A stretch of DNA of 64,000 nt from Nocardioides albus (GCF_014648255.1 NZ_BMQT01000001.1:434001-498000), one strand, 5' to 3'; positions 44,693 through 52,927 are shown, counted from the stretch's first letter. The notes: generated from the letters alone by a model not told the origin. A program made the numbers and translations.

Positions 44693-45454
44693 ATGCGTCG
44701 CAACCGTACGTTCGCCATCGCCGCCTGGGTCGCCTTCACGGCCGCGGTGGGCACCACCCTGGCGGCTCTGATCCTGACCGCAGTCGCCATCTCTGGGCTG
44801 TCCGGGCGCACCGCCTTGTCCAACCAGATCAATCTCGTCCCCGGGACCGATCTGGTGCAGGTGACCTATCAGCCGTCATGGGAGGTCGGCGCGTACATCG
44901 ACGTATGCCCCCGCATCGACATCAACGTGGACCCCGCCACCCTGGACTGCGAATACATCAACTTCCGCCATCGGGAGGAACGCATGGAAGGGAATGTCGT
45001 GATTCCGGACGACGTCCGGGCAGCGGGTGTCCTGTTGGAGGGCCGAATGTACTTCGAGGCGGACCCGGGCTGGAACCCGCTGATCGCGTCGCTGTACGGG
45101 ATGACCGTCCTCAGCCTGCTCATCGTCGCTTTCCTCCTCATGCAGCTGTGGCTGCTGCTGCGCGCGGCCTCCCAGGGCGATCCGTTTACAGACCGGGTCG
45201 TACGTCGACTACGGATCATCGGCACGACACTCGTCGCCTGGGAAGTTGCTGAGCCGTTCCTGTGGCTGTTCCTCAGCCCAAAGGCCTGGGACTACGGCCT
45301 GACGACGAGGAGCGACGTCCACGGGCTTGAACTAGGCTCCATGGAGCCCGGCTTGCAGCTCACCCCAATCCTCTTCGGGATCCTGCTGCTGCTCCTGGCC
45401 GAGGTCTTCAAGCGTGGCGTACGACTGGAACACGAACAGAGGCTGACGGTGTAA
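44693..45454 (+). CDS. DUF2975 membrane protein
   Basis: A 253-aa protein with four predicted transmembrane helices: FAIAAWVAFTAAVGTTLAALIL, IASLYGMTVLSLLIVAFLLM, a third near TTLVAWEVAEPFLWLFL and a C-terminal ILFGILLLLLAEVF. A soluble extracellular loop lies between helices 1 and 2. DUF2975 proteins are regularly followed by a small HTH regulator, as here, and the function is unknown. The stop shares one base with the next ATG. Confidence 0.82.
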   Translation: MRRNRTFAIAAWVAFTAAVGTTLAALILTAVAISGLSGRTALSNQINLVPGTDLVQVTYQPSWEVGAYIDVCPRIDINVDPATLDCEYINFRHREERMEGNVVIPDDVRAAGVLLEGRMYFEADPGWNPLIASLYGMTVLSLLIVAFLLMQLWLLLRAASQGDPFTDRVVRRLRIIGTTLVAWEVAEPFLWLFLSPKAWDYGLTTRSDVHGLELGSMEPGLQLTPILFGILLLLLAEVFKRGVRLEHEQRLTV

Positions 45455-45690
45455 TGGCGATCGACGTCCGACTCGATCATGTCCTGCTCGACCGGAGGAT
45501 GACCCTCACGGAGCTGAGCGACCGGGTCGGGATCACCCTTGCCAACCTCTCCATCCTCAAGACCGGCAAGGCGCGGGCGATCCGCCTCTCCACCCTCGAT
45601 GCCATCTGCCGCGAGCTCGACTGCCAACCCGGCGACCTGCTGATCCACGTCCCGGACGAGTCGGAGCATCCACGTCTCTCACCGCGGTGA
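45454..45690 (+). CDS. Small Cro/CI-type HTH regulator paired with DUF2975
   Basis: A 78-aa protein consisting of a single HTH_3-like domain: MTLTELSDRVGITLANLSIL is the helix-turn-helix and RLSTLDAICRELDCQPGDLL the closing block. It is cotranscribed with the DUF2975 gene (TAATG overlap). It probably represses the operon through the inverted repeat at 44656-44679. Confidence 0.9.
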   Translation: MAIDVRLDHVLLDRRMTLTELSDRVGITLANLSILKTGKARAIRLSTLDAICRELDCQPGDLLIHVPDESEHPRLSPR

Positions 45691-45707
45691 GATTCGCGGA
45701 GACGCGC

Positions 45708-46247
45708 TCAGCCCCAGCACCAGGTCAGCAGCCCGATCAGCGGGTCCGGGATCGACTCGAGCTCGACGGCCTCGCCGAGGATCGTGCCGTAACGGATCTT
45801 GCGTCCCGAGGCGGTGCCGAAGAAGCGGTGCAGCTGGTCGGCGACCTCCTCGCCGCGGTGCTCGGGCTGGTTCTGCAGCGTACGGAACTTGCCGCCCTCG
45901 CCGTTGGCCTCGAGGATCTCGACGATCCGCGCCGCGCCGATCGCCCGGATCATCTCGTCCTCGAGGTCCTGCCGGCATGCGAAGAACCCCTGCCCGGAGA
46001 GGTCCTCGCCGAGCTGGCGGCCGAGCGCGTTGGTGACGAAGTGCTCCTCCGCCTCGTCGTAGAGCCCGCCGACCCGGTGCCCCGCTGCGGTCGTCTCCCG
46101 GATGAACCGTCCCGCGTTGCCGGCGCCGCCCATGGAGACGACCTCGATCCCGAGCTCTGCCAGGTCGACCCCGTAGCGCGGCGCCAGCGCCTCCACCAGA
46201 GCCTTGTCCGACTCTCCCTCGACGAGCAGCGTGATCGGTCGTGTCAT
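45708..46247 (-). CDS. Orphan TOPRIM (OLD-nuclease-like) domain protein
   Basis: A 179-aa protein made essentially of one TOPRIM domain: ITLLVEGESDKALVEALAPRYG carries the catalytic Glu, and GHRVGGLYDEAEEHFV sits where the DxD-like motif is expected, here with D-E-A-E. OLD-family nucleases join this domain to an ABC ATPase; no ATPase gene is present next to it. It ends 18 bp from the convergent HTH gene, and its start is 38 bp from the inverted repeat of the next operon. Confidence 0.72.
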   Translation of the reverse strand: MTRPITLLVEGESDKALVEALAPRYGVDLAELGIEVVSMGGAGNAGRFIRETTAAGHRVGGLYDEAEEHFVTNALGRQLGEDLSGQGFFACRQDLEDEMIRAIGAARIVEILEANGEGGKFRTLQNQPEHRGEEVADQLHRFFGTASGRKIRYGTILGEAVELESIPDPLIGLLTWCWG

Positions 46248-46284
46248 GGCGCACACCTTAGAAGAACGTACGCCCGTCGCGCCT

Positions 46285-46329
46285 GTTCCATATATGCAAC
46301 AGATCGCCCTAGGGTTGCATATATGGAAC
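46285..46329. promoter_or_regulatory. Perfect 16-bp inverted repeat covering the start of the HTH-Fic operon
   Basis: GTTCCATATATGCAAC (46285-46300), a 13-bp spacer and GTTGCATATATGGAAC (46314-46329). The right arm includes the ATG at 46323. Perfect symmetry, AT-rich arms and overlap with the start codon indicate tight autorepression by the encoded HTH protein, as in toxin-antitoxin operons. Confidence 0.85.
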
Positions 46330-47072
46330 CGGACGTCGGGCGGCTGATCGCCGAGTGCATCGAGCGCTCGGGACTCAACGCGCGCCAGGTGGCAGCGCGC
46401 GCCGGAGTGTCCGCGTCGACGGTCCATCGGATCCTCAACGGGCAGGTCAGTCCGTCGATCTCGACGCTCCACGACATCACCGCCGCGGCCGGTCTCGATC
46501 TGACGATGAGCGCTTCGCCTTTGGCCTCCCCGGAAGCCGCTGCCGCGGCACGGGCCATCCTCGACGAGCACTATCCAGCCGACGTGGAGGCCGACATCGC
46601 TCTGTGGGCCGGCCGGATCGACGCCTGGACCGACGGCGACCCGGTCCAGATCATCGAGGAGGCCGCGCGCGCCTCGGGCGTTCTCCACCGTCCGGGCGCC
46701 GTCCGCCTCAGCGGGGAGGCGACCGTCGGCCGGCTCGCTTCGGCCGCCGACTCCTCGGGCCAGCGATGGGCGCTATCCGGCGCGGCCGGCCTGGAGCTCC
46801 CCTCCTTCGACGAGGCCGTTCCCCGGATCTCGGTGCTGTGGTGCGAGGACCCGAGCGCGGTCCGCCCCCTTCTCTCCGGCGGAAACTTCCGCCCGGCCTC
46901 TGCCCCGCACCGCGCCACCGTGGTCATCGCCGCCGCCGAACCCGACCTGTTCCTCGGTACGTTCGAACGTGACCGCATCGTCTACGCGGCTCCGATCCAG
47001 ATCGCCATCGACGCCATCTCGGTCGGCGGTGAGGCCGCAGACCGCGCCCGCGAGGAGATCCGGACATGGTGA
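46323..47072 (+). CDS. HTH regulator with AbiEi-like C-terminal domain (putative antitoxin)
   Basis: A 249-aa protein. Residues 1-60 form a Cro/CI HTH (LIAECIERSGLNARQVAARAGVSASTVHRILNGQVSPSISTL). Residues 115-249 recall AbiEi-type antitoxins: RWALSGAAGLEL, a middle domain (ATVVIAAAEPDLFLGTFERD) and an ending of the form APIQIAIDAISVGGEAADRAREEI. The likeness is by eye and the family call is inferred. Its stop overlaps the Fic start, and the perfect inverted repeat over its own ATG fits an autoregulating antitoxin. Confidence 0.75.
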   Translation: MEPDVGRLIAECIERSGLNARQVAARAGVSASTVHRILNGQVSPSISTLHDITAAAGLDLTMSASPLASPEAAAAARAILDEHYPADVEADIALWAGRIDAWTDGDPVQIIEEAARASGVLHRPGAVRLSGEATVGRLASAADSSGQRWALSGAAGLELPSFDEAVPRISVLWCEDPSAVRPLLSGGNFRPASAPHRATVVIAAAEPDLFLGTFERDRIVYAAPIQIAIDAISVGGEAADRAREEIRTW

Positions 47073-47851
47073 CGAAGCAGCCCCGCTGGGCCCCGGACCC
47101 CGAGACGTACGCCGCCCGCAAGTCGGTCACGAATGACGCCTACCACTCGGTCCCCGACCGTGAGGACCAGCTGCGCGACACCGGCATCTGGTGGACCGAG
47201 GTCGACACGGCACGCCTCCGCCCGAGCGACACCGACGGCGCCTGGCGTCGGTTCCGCGCACGGCTGCCCGAGCTGATCTGGAACTCCGCGAGGCTCGAGG
47301 GCAACAGCTTCACCCTGCCCGAGGTGCGCTCCCTCCTCGACGGAGTCTCCGTCGGTGGCCACCGGACCGCGGAGGAGCTGCAGGTGCTGGCGCTCCGCGA
47401 GGCGTACGGCGCGCTCCGCGACCTGGTCGGCTACGGCACCTTCGGAGTCGACAAATCGACGTCCGACCGGCTCAACCGCCTCGTCGCCCGCCACGAGACG
47501 CCCGACGCCGGAAGGTTCCGCGGCGAGGGCACTCTGCGCCGCAATGGCAGCGAGCTCCTCCGAGCCCGATACGCGATGCTGCGCCAACACCTTGCCGAGA
47601 CCGACGACCCGTGGCTCCAGGCACTCATCTACGTCTGCGCCGCCGCCCGGACCCGGTTCTACCCAGGCGGCAACAAACGCACCGCCCTGCTGATGATGAA
47701 CGGCATCCTGATCTCGAACGGCTTCGACGCCGTCACCGTCCCCTACGCCCGTCGCCTCGAGCTCGACCACGCCCTCGACACCCTGTTCACCACCGACGAC
47801 GCCACCGAGCTGATGGCCCTCTTCGTCGACTGCGCCACCGCCGAGGGCTGA
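47066..47851 (+). CDS. Fic domain protein with degenerate active-site motif (putative toxin)
   Basis: A 261-aa Fic-fold protein. SARLEGNSFTLPEVRSLL matches the inhibitory-helix motif (S-x-x-x-E-[GN]) of Fic enzymes. The core loop reads RFYPGGNKRTALLMMN where HPFxxGN[GK]R is expected: the G-N-K-R anion hole is kept, but the catalytic His appears replaced by Arg. It may be inactive or act by a changed mechanism. It overlaps the upstream HTH gene by 7 bp, or by 4 bp if the GTG at 47069 is used. Confidence 0.85.
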   Translation: MVTKQPRWAPDPETYAARKSVTNDAYHSVPDREDQLRDTGIWWTEVDTARLRPSDTDGAWRRFRARLPELIWNSARLEGNSFTLPEVRSLLDGVSVGGHRTAEELQVLALREAYGALRDLVGYGTFGVDKSTSDRLNRLVARHETPDAGRFRGEGTLRRNGSELLRARYAMLRQHLAETDDPWLQALIYVCAAARTRFYPGGNKRTALLMMNGILISNGFDAVTVPYARRLELDHALDTLFTTDDATELMALFVDCATAEG

Positions 47852-47855
47852 CGGC

Positions 47856-48473
47856 TCACAGCACGAGATCTGCTCGATCCCGCGTCGCCCGCACCAGCGC
47901 GGCGTTGCGCAGATCGCTGTCGGCGATCTTCGCCTCCGCCTCCTCGCGCGACCTCCCGCCGGCGAGGAACCGCTCGAGCAACCGGGGCACGAGGACGTCG
48001 TCCGGGACGTCGACGAACCACACCTCGTCCAGCAGACCGCGTACGTCCTTCCACGGCCCCTCATCGAGCAGCAGGTAGTTGCCCTCGGTGATCACGATCG
48101 GCTCGTCCTCGATCACGACGCCACCGGGCACGGGCTCGTCCGTGACCCGGCTGAACGTCGGCCACTCGACCCGCCCATGCCGCTCCCGGACCTGTCGCAG
48201 GGCGGCGACGTACCCCTCGGCATCGAAGGTGTCCGGCTCGCCCTTCCGCCCCCGCGCTCCCATCGCGTCCAGCTCCGCGTTGCTCCGGTGGAAGCCGTCC
48301 ATCGGCGCCACCACCGCAACGTTCCCGGACTGGTTGAGTACGTCCCGAAGCCGCTCCGCCAACGTCGACTTCCCGGCTCCCGGAGGCCCGACGATTCCGA
48401 GCACGAACCTGGCGCCTGCCTTCTCCCTGATCTGCTCCGCCAGCCGAACGAGTCCGTTTCCACTGAGGGTCAA
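47856..48473 (-). CDS. Nucleoside/nucleotide kinase family P-loop protein (uridine/pantothenate kinase-like)
   Basis: A 205-aa kinase. The P-loop is VLGIVGPPGAGKSTLAERLR; VVAPMDGFHRSNAELDAMG and TFDAEGYVAALRQVRE follow, then IVITEGNYLLLDEGPW and the lid region RFLAGGRSREEAEAK. This pattern belongs to the PRK/CoaA-like kinases sometimes called fructose- or nucleoside-kinase-like; the substrate is not known. The TTG at 48473 is chosen because GGAGG lies 6 nt upstream. An upstream ATG at 48560 falls inside a hairpin and is unlikely. Confidence 0.85.
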   Translation of the reverse strand: MTLSGNGLVRLAEQIREKAGARFVLGIVGPPGAGKSTLAERLRDVLNQSGNVAVVAPMDGFHRSNAELDAMGARGRKGEPDTFDAEGYVAALRQVRERHGRVEWPTFSRVTDEPVPGGVVIEDEPIVITEGNYLLLDEGPWKDVRGLLDEVWFVDVPDDVLVPRLLERFLAGGRSREEAEAKIADSDLRNAALVRATRDRADLVL

Positions 48474-48514
48474 GGCAAACCTCCACGACGCACCGGAGAC
48501 CCCGGCAATCGGGC

Positions 48515-48573
48515 CTTTTACTAGACGATGACACTTTGTGAACGGTTCACAGAGTGTCATCGTCTAGTAAAAG
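48515..48573. terminator. Near-perfect 29-bp-arm hairpin between arabinofuranosidase and kinase genes
   Basis: Arms 48515-48543 and 48545-48573 (core CTTTTACTAGACGATGACACT) are complementary over 29 bp with one mismatch and a 1-nt spacer. It lies 63 bp past the arabinofuranosidase stop, on its 3' side. In the minus-strand transcript the stem is followed by CTTTTACTAG-type sequence; it is probably a terminator. Confidence 0.85.
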
Positions 48574-48635
48574 CATGGCGGAACGCGCCGCTGACGCCGT
48601 GTGATCCGGCCAGGCGTCGAGCTACGCCCGGGCCG

Positions 48636-50171
48636 TCACACCACCGCCACCTCGAGCTCGATGACCGACCAAGACAACGGCGGAAGGTTCAGCCGTACGG
48701 CACCCTCCTGGACACCTACGTCGCGAAGCTGCACGAGCCCCACTCGATCTGGCGCCGACTCCACGTTGGACGCGTGCCGATCGCCGCCCTCCGGGATGGT
48801 GAGCACCTCGGCGTTCGCCACCCGCGAGACCCCGAGGCCACGCAGATCGACGGTGACATCAGCGGCCTCGTCGAGCCCTCGGTTGGCGACGAAGAGCGCG
48901 ACCCGACCGTCCGCCTCGGACCAGGTCGCGGCCGCGTCGATGACGTCGACGTCACCGAACTTCTCGGTGGCGATCTGGTCGGCCGAGACCGCCAGCCGGA
49001 GGATCTGCCCGCGGGCCAGGGAAGCCATCCGGGCGAACGGCCAGAAGATGGTCTGCCGCCAGGCCGGGCCGCCCTCCTCCGAGCGGATCGGCGCGATCAC
49101 GTTGACCAGCTGCGCCTGGTTGGCGATGCGTACGCGGTCACCGTGGCGCAGCAGGCTGTTGAGCAGGGTCCCGACGACCACGGCATCGGTGACCGAGTAC
49201 TCGTCCTCGATCAGCCGCGGGTGCTCGCGCCACTCCTTCTTCGCCTGGTCCGGTTGGTCGTCGGCGTCGAACCCCTCGAAATACCAGACGTTCCACTCGT
49301 CGAAGGAGATGTCGACCTGCTTGGTGTGCTTGCCGGCCGCCTTGACGGCGTCGATCGTGGCCACCACACCGTCGATGAAGGCGTCCATCCCGACAGCCTC
49401 GGCCAGGAACGAGGCCGCATCGCCCGATCTCTCCTGGTAGTACTCGTGCATCGAGATGTAGTCGATCTCGTCGTACGCATGGGTCAGCACGGTGTGCTCC
49501 CAGGACCCGAACGTCTCCATGTAGCGGTTCGATGAGCCGACCGCGACCAGCTCGATCGAGTCGTCGACGAGCTTCATCGCCTTGGCCGTCTCCTGCGCCA
49601 GCCGGCCGTACTCGTGCGCCGTCTTGTGGCCGATCTGCCACGGCCCGTCGAGCTCGTTGCCCAGGCACCACAGCTTGATGTCGAAGGGATCCTCGGCTCC
49701 GTTCTTCCGCCGAAGATCCGACCAGTACGTCCCGCCGGGATGGTTCGCGTACTCGACCAGCGCCCGCGCCTCCTCGACCCCACGCGTACCGAGGTTGATC
49801 GCCTCCATCACCTCGACGCCAGCCTCACGCGCCCAGCCCATGAACTCGTGCAGCCCGAACTCGTTGGTCTCGATCGTGTGCCAGGCGCCGTCGAGCCGCC
49901 GCGGCCGCTCGGAGACCGGCCCGACCCCGTCCTCCCAGCGATACCCGGAGACGAAGTTTCCCCCGGGGTAGCGCACCACCGTCGGCCCCAGCTCCCGGAC
50001 GAGCTCGAGCACATCCTTGCGGTAGCCACGGTCGTCGGCGGTCGGGTGGCCGGGTTCGTAGATGCCGGTGTAGACGCACCTCCCCATGTGCTCGACGAAC
50101 GACCCGAAGAGACGTCGGGGTACGTCGGCGATCGTGAAGTCGCGGTCGATGGTGATACGTGCGTGGGTCAT
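48636..50171 (-). CDS. GH51 alpha-L-arabinofuranosidase
   Basis: A 511-aa intracellular enzyme that releases arabinose from arabinan and arabinoxylan oligosaccharides. RRLFGSFVEHMGRCVYTGIYEPGH and VVRYPGGNFVSGYRWEDGVGP are family starts. The acid/base Glu is in WCLGNELDGP and the nucleophile Glu in ISFDEWNVWYFEG. AAGGAG precedes the ATG at 50171 by 6 nt. A broken LacI regulator gene lies upstream on the same strand and may once have controlled it. Confidence 0.95.
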   Translation of the reverse strand: MTHARITIDRDFTIADVPRRLFGSFVEHMGRCVYTGIYEPGHPTADDRGYRKDVLELVRELGPTVVRYPGGNFVSGYRWEDGVGPVSERPRRLDGAWHTIETNEFGLHEFMGWAREAGVEVMEAINLGTRGVEEARALVEYANHPGGTYWSDLRRKNGAEDPFDIKLWCLGNELDGPWQIGHKTAHEYGRLAQETAKAMKLVDDSIELVAVGSSNRYMETFGSWEHTVLTHAYDEIDYISMHEYYQERSGDAASFLAEAVGMDAFIDGVVATIDAVKAAGKHTKQVDISFDEWNVWYFEGFDADDQPDQAKKEWREHPRLIEDEYSVTDAVVVGTLLNSLLRHGDRVRIANQAQLVNVIAPIRSEEGGPAWRQTIFWPFARMASLARGQILRLAVSADQIATEKFGDVDVIDAAATWSEADGRVALFVANRGLDEAADVTVDLRGLGVSRVANAEVLTIPEGGDRHASNVESAPDRVGLVQLRDVGVQEGAVRLNLPPLSWSVIELEVAVV

Positions 50172-50362
50172 AGAGCTCCTTGTTGCCGCGAAGACGGCCT
50201 TCAGCCGGTCTTGAATCGTCACCAGGAACGATTCCGTCGTTGCAATCCGCCTGGCAAGGGTCGCCATCTCCCCGATTCGGAGGATCCCTCCCTCCGCCGG
50301 CCGACCACGGCACGATCACGAGTGCCAATGGGAAGCATGAAGTCCCGAAAGCCGCCATCGCG

Positions 50363-50458
50363 ATGAGCACGACAATGCTCGTCGCTGCGGGTATCGGCTA
50401 CCTGCTGGGCATCCTGGTCGGCGTGTGGATCACACGCGGCCACCGGGCCGCCCACTAG
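50363..50458 (+). CDS. Possible 31-aa single-pass membrane peptide
   Basis: ATG at 50363 opens MSTTMLVAAGIGYLLGILVG, a clean transmembrane helix, ending WITRGHRAAH. It lies between the arabinofuranosidase promoter and the LacI remnant. No strong ribosome site is seen, so it may be chance. Confidence 0.3.
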   Translation: MSTTMLVAAGIGYLLGILVGVWITRGHRAAH

Positions 50459-50759
50459 GTACGCCGCGCCCGAGCTACCGCGCAGTGCTCCCCGGACGAC
50501 CAACTCGTGTGAGATGGCTACCGCGCGTGGGGTGGCCCTGTCACCGTCGCGTCAAGTTCCGTCCAGTCAAGGACCCTCGCCCCAGGCTGCGGCGGTTCCG
50601 CCTCGATCGACTTTGCCAGGCATTCGGCCCCGACCAGGTCGGTACGGGACGAAGTGCTCGCTGAAGCCGACGCGCAAGCGGCCTGGGCCATCGACCTCGC
50701 AGACCGGCAGCCCCTACTGTACGTTTCAGCCGCTTCCTGTTGTACATCTCAGCGGGCTT
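50459..50759. other. Gene-poor junction at the left side of the defence island
   Basis: About 300 bp with no supported gene between the small peptide and the broken LacI gene. This is where the missing C-terminal two thirds of LacI should continue on the minus strand, but no LacI-like sequence was recognised in any frame. It is probably a recombination scar. Confidence 0.5.
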
Positions 50760-51176
50760 CTAGTATCCGCCCTTGCGAATGCTGCCCTCCTGGCAAACAG
50801 CCTCGGCTATCGAGGACCTTCCCGGGCGCACGAGACGAAGTCGCACCCTTCGCCGCGGCTTCGCGGCCGTCTCCGCGACCTGGACCGTCATCCCGCGCTC
50901 GTGCGCAACCTGCACCACCCGGTGCACCAAGTCCGCCGAGAACGCTGTCGCCAGATCCGGCAGCGCGAGCGCAATCACCCCGGTCCGGCCGTTGCGCAGG
51001 CTCCGAGCACTCAGGTTCGGTACGAACCCCAGCTCCTCGACCGCCGCCAGCACCTTCTCCTGCGTGTCGGGACGTACGAACACCGTCCCGTTCATCACGT
51101 TCGAAACCGTCTTCGGCGACACCCCCGCCAGCGCCGCGACATCCTTCACCGTCGCCCGCAGCGGCCCCCTGATCAT
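50760..51176 (-). pseudogene. Truncated LacI-family regulator
   Basis: 138 codons; LacI proteins have about 330-350. The N-terminus is intact: VKDVAALAGVSPKTVSNVMN is the HTH with hinge helix, followed by NLSARSLRNGRTGVIALALPDLATAFSADLVHRVVQVAHERGM. After VQVAETAAKP (near 50868) the sequence becomes arginine-rich and stops at 50760. The effector-binding domain is gone. DNA binding without inducer response is possible but unproven. The break marks the island edge. Confidence 0.85.
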
Positions 51177-51502
51177 ATGAGTCAGCGTATGCGAACCACA
51201 CTGGCGGAGATGGATGGTCCACCCGCGGCCACCGGGAGATCTGGTTGGCCGGTCGCACGCACAGCCCCATATCCGACATTCAGTAAGAGGTCAGGGCCTC
51301 GCCGCTTCCATGTACGGCTCTTTGCCTTTGCTACAAGCCGGCGCGCACGCTTCGAGAAGGGCAAGTTGGTCGAGCGTTAGCCCGACGAGCAGCGACGCCA
51401 AGGAGTCACATCAGTCACAGGAGCAACAGGCCGGAGGCGAGCCCGCAGTTGCATGAAACTCGCCGATCCACAGGCCTTGACTACTCCTCGCAAAATGGGT
51501 CT
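51177..51502. other. Intergenic region before vsr
   Basis: About 325 bp between the LacI remnant start and vsr. Base composition looks less G+C-rich than the core. No gene, tRNA or clear attachment-site direct repeat was recognised. Confidence 0.5.
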
Positions 51503-51946
51503 GTGCCGGAGTACGAAAGCTGGGCAAGCAGCCCAGCCTCCAGAAGGGTCATGCAGGGCAACAAGTCGCGCGACACCTCGCCCGAATTGGCAGTTCGGCG
51601 CCTCCTGCACGCCGCTGGACTTCGCTACCGGGTCGACTACCGACCCGAGCCATCACTACGACGGACAGCCGACATCGTCTTCACCAAGCAGCGCGTCGCG
51701 GTCTTTATCGACGGCTGCTACTGGCATGCCTGCCCGGAGCATCGGACCGTTGCCCGAGCGAACGCGACCTATTGGTCGGAGAAGTTGGCGCGCAATGTGG
51801 CCCGTGACATCGACACGAGTACGCGGTTGAAGGACGCTGGATGGACCGTCCTCCGCTTCTGGGAGCATGAGGATCCCGAGTCGGTCGCAGCGACCGTTGT
51901 TACAGCCGTCCGGGGTCAGGATCCGACTGAGGGCAACCTGCGATAG
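51503..51946 (+). CDS. vsr: Very short patch repair endonuclease Vsr
   Basis: A 147-aa endonuclease that nicks 5' of T:G mismatches arising by deamination of methylated cytosine. SRRVMQGNKSRDTSPELAVRRLLHA opens the family. RRTADIVFTKQRVAVFIDGCYWHACPEH holds the catalytic Asp and metal-site His/Cys residues; YWSEKLARNVARDIDT and VLRFWEHED complete the site. The GTG at 51503 is the best family-consistent start, with only a weak ribosome site. It serves the cytosine methyltransferase encoded downstream. Confidence 0.92.
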   Translation: MPEYESWASSPASRRVMQGNKSRDTSPELAVRRLLHAAGLRYRVDYRPEPSLRRTADIVFTKQRVAVFIDGCYWHACPEHRTVARANATYWSEKLARNVARDIDTSTRLKDAGWTVLRFWEHEDPESVAATVVTAVRGQDPTEGNLR

Positions 51947-52754
51947 GAGTCTGGTCTGAGGCATGCGCACTGCGTCAGCGGACCTGGCAACCGATAGTGA
52001 CCAGTGTCCGGTTTGCCGTAGCGGTAGAGGCGCCACAGCCGGTAGGTCGGCCCCGGTCGATGGATGCCTCGACCTCGGTTGCAGATATGTCGAAGGGCAC
52101 CTCCTTGCCGTACCGCGGTCGTCTTGACCTCGATAAAGACCGGCTCGCCGGCGGGTCCCTGGAAGGACTGGATGTCGTACCCGAGGCCGTCGCCGTCGCC
52201 GTCGCCGACCGAAACGTGTCGGACCTCGACCGCCAGATCTTCCCTACCGGCGGCGGTCAGACGGTTTTCGCTCAGCGGCAACGACGGATTCCTCGCCGGC
52301 GCGGCCGAGAGCCCAGCTGGAAGACTCGATGGCGGTCAAGTTGACGTCGGGGACAGTAAGGCGCGCTCTCCGGCTCATTGGCCAGTCAGCATTCGGCGGG
52401 TCAACCTCTGGGCCGATCTCGGAGTGGGGGACGTCACCGTCAGCCACCACCATGAGCACGAAGGCCCGGAGTTCGCTGCCCTCCTCAAAGCGCTCGCGGA
52501 CGGTCCGTAAGCGATCCTGGACGTTGCGCAGCGGCTTGTAGCTGGGGATCCAGACAGCCCAACTCATCGAGGATCGCCGATACACTGTTGAACTTGTACT
52601 CGATCGCGCCGGGCGAGCGATCGACATCGCGCTCAACTTCTCTTCGAAACTCAGGCTTGGTGTAGTTCTCGCCCGCGAGCTCGAGGGTCAGCATTCTGAA
52701 GTCGACGTCAACCGTCACCCCGATCTCTTCGTCGTTCCACGGACTACTGCCCAT
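51916..52754 (-). pseudogene. DUF3883 domain protein broken by about four frameshifts
   Basis: Reading across frames on the minus strand gives one continuous relative. MGSSPWNDEEIGVTVDVDF...SPGAIEYKFNSVSAILDELG (52754 to about 52560) is followed in another frame by VWIPSYKPLRNVQDRLRTV...VPDVNLTAIESS. A third gives GLGYDIQSFQ...VFIEVKTT (the PD-(D/E)XK-like DUF3883 core), a fourth EVPFDISATEVEASIDRG and a fifth PTYRLWRLYRYGKPDTGHYR. Each switch needs a small indel. Neighbouring genes are intact, so decay is more likely than poor sequence. It is antisense to vsr and dcm and overlaps the vsr end. Confidence 0.8.
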
Positions 52755-52927
52755 GTCAACCAGGTTGCCGCACAGACCCGCGGCCGTCTTGCAAACGACT
52801 CAGGAACCATCCCGTCGCCACGCCTGAGCCTCGTGACGTCGCATCTCAGTGATGGTTAGGTCACATTCTGAAGGCATGGTCGCGGGTTCTGCGCCAACTT
52901 GTCGGTGGTTACCCGTAAGCTTGCCCC

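Noticed and set aside
48474..48560. N-terminal extension of the kinase from the ATG at 48560
   Set aside because: It would translate a 29-bp-arm hairpin; the TTG at 48473 has GGAGG at correct spacing and matches the family start.
51453..51830. Alternative frame beginning MKLADPQALTTPRK over vsr
   Set aside because: It lacks any Vsr motif; the frame from 51503 contains all of them.
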